From: Enterococcus saigonensis
GTDB taxonomy: Bacteria; Bacillota; Bacilli; Lactobacillales; Enterococcaceae
NCBI RefSeq assembly: GCF_011397115.1
Contig: NZ_AP022822.1
Location: forward strand, 598,501-662,500
Length of the DNA stretch: 64,000 nucleotides
Direction of reading: 5' to 3'
In this document: in pieces, positions 57,584 through 64,000 of the stretch
Layout of the letters: each line of letters opens with the position of its first letter
How positions within the stretch are numbered: the first letter of the stretch is position 1
Notes under the pieces: generated by a model
Told to the model about the DNA's origin: nothing
Databases searched by the model: none
The model's input: only the letters and a program-made list of their open reading frames with translations
Translations under genes and position numbers: made by a program

Positions 57584-58276
57584 TTAAGGTGCTTTGATAT
57601 TATTTGCATCATTTGATCTAACCATTTGGGCATATTCATTTGTTTCTTCCACCGGGCGAGGTGTTGTTTTTACTTCTAAAAAATGAATTAACCGTCCGAC
57701 GCATAAAAGTGCAGTTAACGTGCCCAGACCGATCCCACTTGATTGACCTAAAAAAATCATGCCTAATAAAAAGGCAAGTGTGATCATTGTTAAATCAAAA
57801 TAAAATTTAACTTGACCAAAGCGCTTATCTTTTTTTAATGCAATAATTTCTACTAAACCATCTGGTGGGTTTAAGATTAGTCTGGAACGTACCATTAAGA
57901 AGGCTCCGACACTTGTAGCAATTACTGCAGCGGTTAAAAGTGCTATTTTACCAATTAAATTAGGCACTACAAAATTTTCTAAGCCTAAGGTAACATTGTA
58001 AAAATCTACTACAGCACCAAAAAGAAAAGAAAAAGGCAGTTGCAAGAGAATTTTTAATGACAGACTTTTGGCTAATATGATTTCAACGATAACCAATAAA
58101 CCAAATATTAAACTTGTTGCATTTCCCAGTGTTATACCTGTTATTGTAGCTGTTGTAAATGGCAGTGAAACTAGCGAGCTGACACCCAGTTGGCAACATG
58201 AAAAAAGTACCGTCCCCAGACCTAAAATAAAAATTCCCGGAATATATTGCATTAAACGTTTTGGTAAATCAGGCAT
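57584..58276 (-). CDS. YczE/YitT-like membrane protein (second copy)
   Basis: A 230-aa membrane protein with about five helices and the same fold as the protein at 45631. Recognised from LMQYIPGIFILGLGTVLFSCCQLGVSSLVSL, a helix followed by a Gly-rich loop, and from the NPPDGLVEIIALKKDKRFGQVK loop in the middle. Function unknown. AAGGAGG precedes the ATG. It stands alone. Confidence 0.8.
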   Translation of the reverse strand: MPDLPKRLMQYIPGIFILGLGTVLFSCCQLGVSSLVSLPFTTATITGITLGNATSLIFGLLVIVEIILAKSLSLKILLQLPFSFLFGAVVDFYNVTLGLENFVVPNLIGKIALLTAAVIATSVGAFLMVRSRLILNPPDGLVEIIALKKDKRFGQVKFYFDLTMITLAFLLGMIFLGQSSGIGLGTLTALLCVGRLIHFLEVKTTPRPVEETNEYAQMVRSNDANNIKAP

Positions 58277-58399
58277 ATTTGACCTCCTTTTTTATTTTAT
58301 AGAGAAATTTTTGAAATAGAAGTCAGTAAAATCCATACTTTTATTTTTTTCCTTACCTTTAGTGTAACAAAATTTTTGTAATAAACGTAAGGAAAACAC

Positions 58400-58437
58400 A
58401 GAAGAAAAAGAAAGACTGCACCAAACTGATGCAGTCC
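58400..58437 (-). terminator. Terminator after the MalY/PatB gene
   Basis: On the - strand GACTGCATCAG and its partner TGCAGTC form a hairpin followed by a T-rich tail. Confidence 0.75.
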
Positions 58438-58444
58438 AACGTAT

Positions 58445-59614
58445 TTATTCTTTAAAAGCCTGGGCAATTTGAGTTAATCCTTGTTGTAATGTCGCCTTGG
58501 GACAAGCTATATTTAGCCGCATGTGTTGTTTTCCACTTGGACCAAATGTATAACCGCCATTTAAAACAACTCCTGCTTCTTCAATCATTTTTTTGTTTAA
58601 CTGTGATTCTGTCAAGTTGTAAGCAGAAAAATCTAGCCAGAAAAGATAAGTACCTTCTGGACGCATAACTTTTACTTTTGGTAGATTTTTTTGTAGAAAG
58701 TTAATGGTAAATACACTATTTTTTTGCAAATAGTCCAATAACTCAGTTAACCATGCCTCAGCGCCGTTATAGGCTGCCTTAGTACCAATCAATCCAAAGG
58801 TATTAATTGTATCTTGTTCGCTCTTTTCCTGAATTGCTGCAAAGGCTGCTTTTAATTGCGGATTTTTTACAAAAATCATAGAATTTTTAATTCCGGCCAA
58901 ATTAAATGTTTTGGTTGCAGCTGTTAAAACAATTGAAAAGTCGGCAAAATCAGCGTCAACATTATGAAAAGTTTCGTGTTGGTGGGGTGCAAATATCAAA
59001 TCTTGGTGAATTTCATCGCTTACTACTAAACAGTTATATTTCTTACATAAATCGCCTAAATGTTTTAATTCAGATTTTGTCCAAACACGTCCACCAGGAT
59101 TGTGAGGGTTGCATAGAATAAACAGTTTAACATTTTCTTTCATCATTTTGGATTCCATTTTATTCAAATCCATTTCAAAATGTCCATTTATAACTTTAAG
59201 GGGACTTCGTATTAGTTTTCGTTTATTTTCTTCTATCATTTTAGCAAAAGGTGGGTAAACAGGGTCGTGAATCATTATACTGTCACCGGGCTTTGTAAAG
59301 GCTTCAATACTAACAGCAATACTGGGTACGACGCCGGGAGAAAATAAAATTTCTTCTTTGTTTATATCGTAATGATGACGTCTTTTTTGCCAGTTAATAA
59401 TTGCTTCATAAAGATCGTCACCAAAAAGTGTATAACCATAAATACCTTGTTTGACATAATCAAGTAGTGCTTCTTGCACACATGAAGGTGCGGTGAAATC
59501 CATATCAGCTACCCATAAAGGTAATAGATTGTCTTTGTGATAAGTTGATGCAATGCTATCCCATTTGACGCTGTTTGTTTGACGACGCTCGTGCTGTTGA
59601 TCAAAAATTGACAT
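58445..59614 (-). CDS. MalY/PatB family PLP enzyme (cystathionine beta-lyase)
   Basis: A 389-aa fold I aminotransferase-like enzyme. Landmarks are PLWVADMDFTAPSCVQEAL, HNPGGRVWTKSEL, and the PLP lysine in TAATKTFNLAGIKNS. MalY/PatB members cleave cystathionine to homocysteine and can also act as aminotransferases. No met or cys genes are adjacent, so its pathway is inferred from the family. AGGAGG precedes the ATG. It is divergent from the S1-domain gene. Confidence 0.9.
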   Translation of the reverse strand: MSIFDQQHERRQTNSVKWDSIASTYHKDNLLPLWVADMDFTAPSCVQEALLDYVKQGIYGYTLFGDDLYEAIINWQKRRHHYDINKEEILFSPGVVPSIAVSIEAFTKPGDSIMIHDPVYPPFAKMIEENKRKLIRSPLKVINGHFEMDLNKMESKMMKENVKLFILCNPHNPGGRVWTKSELKHLGDLCKKYNCLVVSDEIHQDLIFAPHQHETFHNVDADFADFSIVLTAATKTFNLAGIKNSMIFVKNPQLKAAFAAIQEKSEQDTINTFGLIGTKAAYNGAEAWLTELLDYLQKNSVFTINFLQKNLPKVKVMRPEGTYLFWLDFSAYNLTESQLNKKMIEEAGVVLNGGYTFGPSGKQHMRLNIACPKATLQQGLTQIAQAFKE

Positions 59615-59693
59615 AAAAAGACCTCCTGAATTTCTAAACTTCTTTTTTAACTCTAGTTACAGTATAATGAATAAAGCAAGGAGTGGAAACCAA

Positions 59694-60074
59694 ATGTCTT
59701 ATAAAATCGGCGATATTCTTGAAGGCCAAGTTACAGGTATTCAACCTTATGGTGCCTTCGTTTCTTTAGATGATAAAACTCAAGGATTGATACATATTTC
59801 TGAAGTTCAATCAGGATATACTAAAAATATTCATGATATTTTGTCTATTGGGGAAAAAATAAACGTGCAAATTATTGATATTGATGAGTACTCACAGAAA
59901 ATTAGTTTATCTAAACGAACGTTAGAAAAAAATTATATTCCAAATCGTAATTACAAAAAACGCTATTTTACGAATAAAAATAAAAAAATTGGTTTTGCTT
60001 CAATAAAAAGAGTATTACCAGACTGGATTGAGGAAGCTGTTTCTTATTTACACTCTGAAAATCGTGCGAAATAA
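59694..60074 (+). CDS. S1 RNA-binding domain protein (YugI/GSP13 family)
   Basis: A 126-aa protein. The N-terminal S1 domain (about 1-75) reads IGDILEGQVTGIQPYGAFVSL and GLIHISEVQSGY, followed by VQIIDIDEYSQKISLSKR. The basic tail probably also binds RNA. Related proteins (GSP13/YugI, CvfD) bind ribosomes or regulate mRNAs. ATG 59694 is chosen, after AAGGAGTGG; the upstream ATG at 59667 lies in a TATAAT -10 (59663-59668). Confidence 0.9.
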   Translation: MSYKIGDILEGQVTGIQPYGAFVSLDDKTQGLIHISEVQSGYTKNIHDILSIGEKINVQIIDIDEYSQKISLSKRTLEKNYIPNRNYKKRYFTNKNKKIGFASIKRVLPDWIEEAVSYLHSENRAK

Positions 60075-60081
60075 TTATGCA

Positions 60082-60096
60082 TATTTTCTGAAAATG
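60082..60096 (+). promoter_or_regulatory. CodY-like motif upstream of the 120-aa gene
   Basis: TATTTTCTGAAAATG matches the CodY consensus at 13 of 15 positions, 40 nt before the GTG start. Chance is possible in such A+T-rich DNA. Confidence 0.35.
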
Positions 60097-60135
60097 TGCT
60101 ATCATAAAAGCAGATAAAACAGCCGAGGTGGTATC

Positions 60136-60498
60136 GTGACTAATAAAAAAGTTGCTGGAACAGTGATGTTGCATTTACAAAATGGCTCTAAACGATTTTT
60201 AGTTCATACTGTAGGAGATACAATGGAATTGGCTTCTACTGATTTTTCAAACGAACGTACTGGTTTGGCAAATATTTTGAGCTTATTAAAAGAGAGCGTT
60301 AAATTAGATGTTAAAAATATTGACTTGGTAGAATTAACAAATGGGCAAATAGCAGAAGAAAATGTTCCGCTATTTGTTTTTGAAACAAGTGAAGAAAAAT
60401 TAGTTGGCGATTTACCGGAAGATTTTCGTTGGGAAGAACCACAACGGTTTCGGGAAGTTATTCGGCATTATGACATTGAAGGCGTACCTTATTTTTAA
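60136..60498 (+). CDS. Hypothetical 120-aa protein
   Basis: A soluble, mixed alpha/beta protein with no membrane helix. Parts worth noting are VAGTVMLHLQNGSKRFLVHTVGD at the N terminus and LPEDFRWEEPQRFREVIRHYDIEGVPYF at the C terminus. I do not recognise the family. The GTG start follows CGAGGTGG. A terminator closes it, so it is likely a single-gene unit. Confidence 0.75.
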   Translation: MTNKKVAGTVMLHLQNGSKRFLVHTVGDTMELASTDFSNERTGLANILSLLKESVKLDVKNIDLVELTNGQIAEENVPLFVFETSEEKLVGDLPEDFRWEEPQRFREVIRHYDIEGVPYF

Positions 60499-60504
60499 GA
60501 GAGT

Positions 60505-60537
60505 AAAAGGCGATTGTTAACAATCGCCTTTTTTTAT
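60505..60537 (+). terminator. Terminator before the rRNA operon
   Basis: AAAAGGCGATTGTT and AACAATCGCCTTTTTTT form a perfect hairpin with a T tail. Between it and P1 (60538-60733) the DNA is A+T-rich, as expected for UP elements; no gene is seen. Confidence 0.92.
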
Positions 60538-60733
60538 ATAAAAAATATTCTATACAATATTAATATACTAATAGCAGATAAAAATTATCAGTTATATAAA
60601 ATTTATACGTAATTAAATATTAGATAATCTGCATTTTTTAAGAAAATACAATTTAAGAGAATAAAAGGCGAATAATCGATATTTAGTCTAAAATGTGAAT
60701 GGGAAGGATCCATTATTTTTCTAAACATTTTTG

Positions 60734-60762
60734 TTGACCTAGTCTTTTTTTAGTGGTAAATT
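60734..60762 (+). promoter_or_regulatory. rRNA promoter P1
   Basis: -35 TTGACC (60734-60739), 17 bp, -10 TAAATT (60757-60762). Confidence 0.7.
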
Positions 60763-60824
60763 AATCAACGTTGACGAAACAGTCATGCAATTGAAAACAA
60801 CTTGAAACATTTTTGAAAAAATTG

Positions 60825-60853
60825 TTGACAGTTGCCAAAACGACTGTTAAACT
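60825..60853 (+). promoter_or_regulatory. rRNA promoter P2
   Basis: -35 TTGACA (60825-60830), 17 bp, -10 TAAACT (60848-60853). An A/T-rich segment lies directly upstream. Confidence 0.8.
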
Positions 60854-60893
60854 AACGAAGTTGCTTAGTAAACAGCACATTTCTGAAATATCG

Positions 60894-60922
60894 TTTCAAA
60901 AAGTTTTTAAAACTTTTTGAAA
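60894..60922. other. Perfect 14-bp inverted repeat between P2 and P3
   Basis: TTTCAAAAAGTTTT, one T, then AAAACTTTTTGAAA. It ends 6 bp before the P3 -35. It may be a protein-binding site or an A/T-rich UP-type element. Confidence 0.6.
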
Positions 60923-60928
60923 AAACAG

Positions 60929-60957
60929 TTGACAAGAATTAAGTCAACTGATAAGAT
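60929..60957 (+). promoter_or_regulatory. rRNA promoter P3
   Basis: -35 TTGACA (60929-60934), 17 bp, -10 TAAGAT (60952-60957). It is the promoter nearest the 16S gene. Confidence 0.8.
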
Positions 60958-61003
60958 ATAAGAGTTGCTGAAACATTTTTAAAAGCGACGAAGTAGACCT
61001 TTG

Positions 61004-61017
61004 AAAACTGAACAAAG
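61004..61017 (+). other. rRNA processing stem, left arm
   Basis: AAAACTGAACAAAG is exactly complementary to CTTTGTTCAGTTTT at 62732-62745 in the spacer. The two would enclose the 16S precursor in an RNase III-type processing stem. Confidence 0.7.
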
Positions 61018-61132
61018 CAAGCAAACGAACCAATGTGTAGGGCGCTTCTTTTAGAGAAGCAAACAACATGCAAGCAATAGCTAGCAGAATCAATTTTATT
61101 TGAGCTTAACAGTCATTTGACTGTTCAAACAC

Positions 61133-62921
<1,789 letters not shown>

Positions 62922-64000
62922 GGTTAAGTGAATAAGGGCGCACGGTGGATGCCTTGGCACTAGGAGCCGATGAAGGACGGGACTAACACCGATATGCTTT
63001 GGGGAGCTGTAAGTAAGCTATGATCCAGAGATTTCCGAATGGGGGAACCCAGCATCTTTTATAGGATGTTACGTATACGTGAATACATAGCGTATACGAG
63101 GTAGACGCAGAGAACTGAAACATCTAAGTACCTGCAGGAAGAGAAAGAAAAATCGATTCCCCAAGTAGCGGCGAGCGAAAAGGGAACAGCCCAAACCAAG
63201 ATGCTTGCATCTTGGGGTTGTAGGACTCCGATATGGTAGTTCTTTCAGATAGTCGAATGACTTGGAAAAGTCAGTCAAAGAGGGTAAAAACCCCGTAGAC
63301 GAAATTTGGAAGGCACCTAGGAGGATCCTGAGTACGGCGGAACACGAGGAATTCCGTCGGAATCCGGGAGGACCATCTCCCAAGGCTAAATACTCCCTAG
63401 TGACCGATAGTGAACCAGTACCGTGAGGGAAAGGTGAAAAGCACCCCGGAAGGGGAGTGAAATAGATCCTGAAACCGTGTGCCTACAACAAGTTAGAGCC
63501 CGTTAATGGGTGATAGCGTGCCTTTTGTAGAATGAACCGGCGAGTTACGATTGCATGCGAGGTTAAGTTGAAGAGACGGAGCCGCAGCGAAAGCGAGTCT
63601 GAATAGGGCGAATGAGTATGTAGTCGTAGACCCGAAACCATGTGATCTACCCATGTCCAGGTTGAAGGTGCGGTAAAACGCACTGGAGGACCGAACCCAC
63701 GTACGTTGAAAAGTGCGGGGATGAGGTGTGGGTAGCGGAGAAATTCCAAACGAACTTGGAGATAGCTGGTTCTCTCCGAAATAGCTTTAGGGCTAGCGTC
63801 GAAGTGAAGAATGATGGAGGTAGAGCACTGTTTGGACTAGGGGCCCATCTCGGGTTACCGAATTCAGATAAACTCCGAATGCCATTCATTTATATTCGGC
63901 AGTCAGACTGTGAGTGATAAGATCCATAGTCGAAAGGGAAACAGCCCAGACCACCAGCTAAGGTCCCAAAATGTATGTTAAGTGGAAAAGGATGTGGGGT
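62922..64000 (+). rRNA. rrl: 23S ribosomal RNA, 5' part
   Basis: The large-subunit rRNA gene starts at GGTTAAGTGAATAAGGGCGC and continues past the right edge, with about 1.08 kb of the expected 2.9 kb present. Conserved segments such as CACGGTGGATGCCTTGGC and CAAGTAGCGGCGAGCGAAA identify it. The 5' end is estimated by comparison with known 23S starts. Confidence 0.95.

Noticed and set aside
58445..59614. Missing acetyl-diaminopimelate aminotransferase
   Set aside because: The sequence marks are those of MalY/PatB C-S lyases, and it is far from the dap genes. An aminotransferase role remains only a weak possibility.

Overview
The window comes from a low-GC Gram-positive coccus of the order Lactobacillales. 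The 16S rRNA gene at the right end, the EbsC homologue and the acetylated-intermediate lysine pathway point to Enterococcus or a very close relative. This placement is by recognition, not database search. There are no insertion sequences, phage genes, CRISPR arrays or tRNA genes. The window holds about 65 protein genes, one SRP RNA gene, and the start of an rRNA operon.

Region 1 (1-9257) is the distal part of a surface-polysaccharide cluster on the + strand. It runs: 3' end of a CapD/WbpM-type nucleotide-sugar dehydratase, small PglC-type initiating phosphosugar transferase, epimerase/reductase, three glycosyltransferases, an AAC(3)-fold acetyltransferase, Wzy-like polymerase, Wzx-like flippase, and UDP-glucose 6-dehydrogenase. 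The central genes are visibly richer in A+T than the flanks, as in serotype-specific exchanged segments. The GT4 gene lacks a normal start unless one A is removed from an A8 tract.

Region 2 (9356-23276) is core metabolism: a DUF1361 membrane protein, a universal stress protein, the serC-serA-DUF1015 operon (with a near-perfect CodY box beside its promoter), a DUF1659-DUF2922-GH25 lysozyme group whose lysozyme is frameshifted, an esterase, asd, RNase J2 with a degraded active site, a DHA2 drug exporter with ebsC, and an RpiR regulator. Region 3 (23442-27379) is a ketose operon: PfkB kinase, fructose-type PTS EIIBC and EIIA, and a LacD aldolase, preceded by cre-like and CodY-like sites. It would suit tagatose (or a similar ketohexose) taken up as a 1-phosphate. 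Region 4 (27871-33054) has an MFS exporter divergent from a TetR regulator with two operator-like palindromes, then a UPF0173 hydrolase, a YtoI-like regulator and NrnA.

Region 5 (33336-39510) makes diaminopimelate and lysine from two divergent transcription units: dapA-dapB-dapH leftward, and deacetylase-lysA-dapF rightward. The acetyl-DAP aminotransferase is not nearby. Region 6 (40259-44028) is the most interesting part. A P1B-type ATPase with an unusual CPG motif is followed by a free-standing HMA metal-binding protein, a Dps-like protein with a degraded ferroxidase site, and an FLP-type Crp/Fnr regulator. A perfect TTGAT-N4-ATCAA site lies 41.5 bp upstream of the predicted transcription start, the classical class II activator position. 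A previously uncalled 51-aa gene reads away from the same region.

Region 7 (44336-60498) is housekeeping: YjdM, YugP, two YczE-family membrane proteins, RsmF, SRP RNA, TadA, an AI-2E family transporter, the YunD-YutD-YutF-DUF1461 cluster, PgpA, YuzB, ferredoxin-NADP reductase, cyclophilin, MalY/PatB and an S1-domain protein. Region 8 (60734-64000) is an rRNA operon with three tandem promoters, the complete 16S gene, a spacer without tRNA, and the 5' third of 23S.
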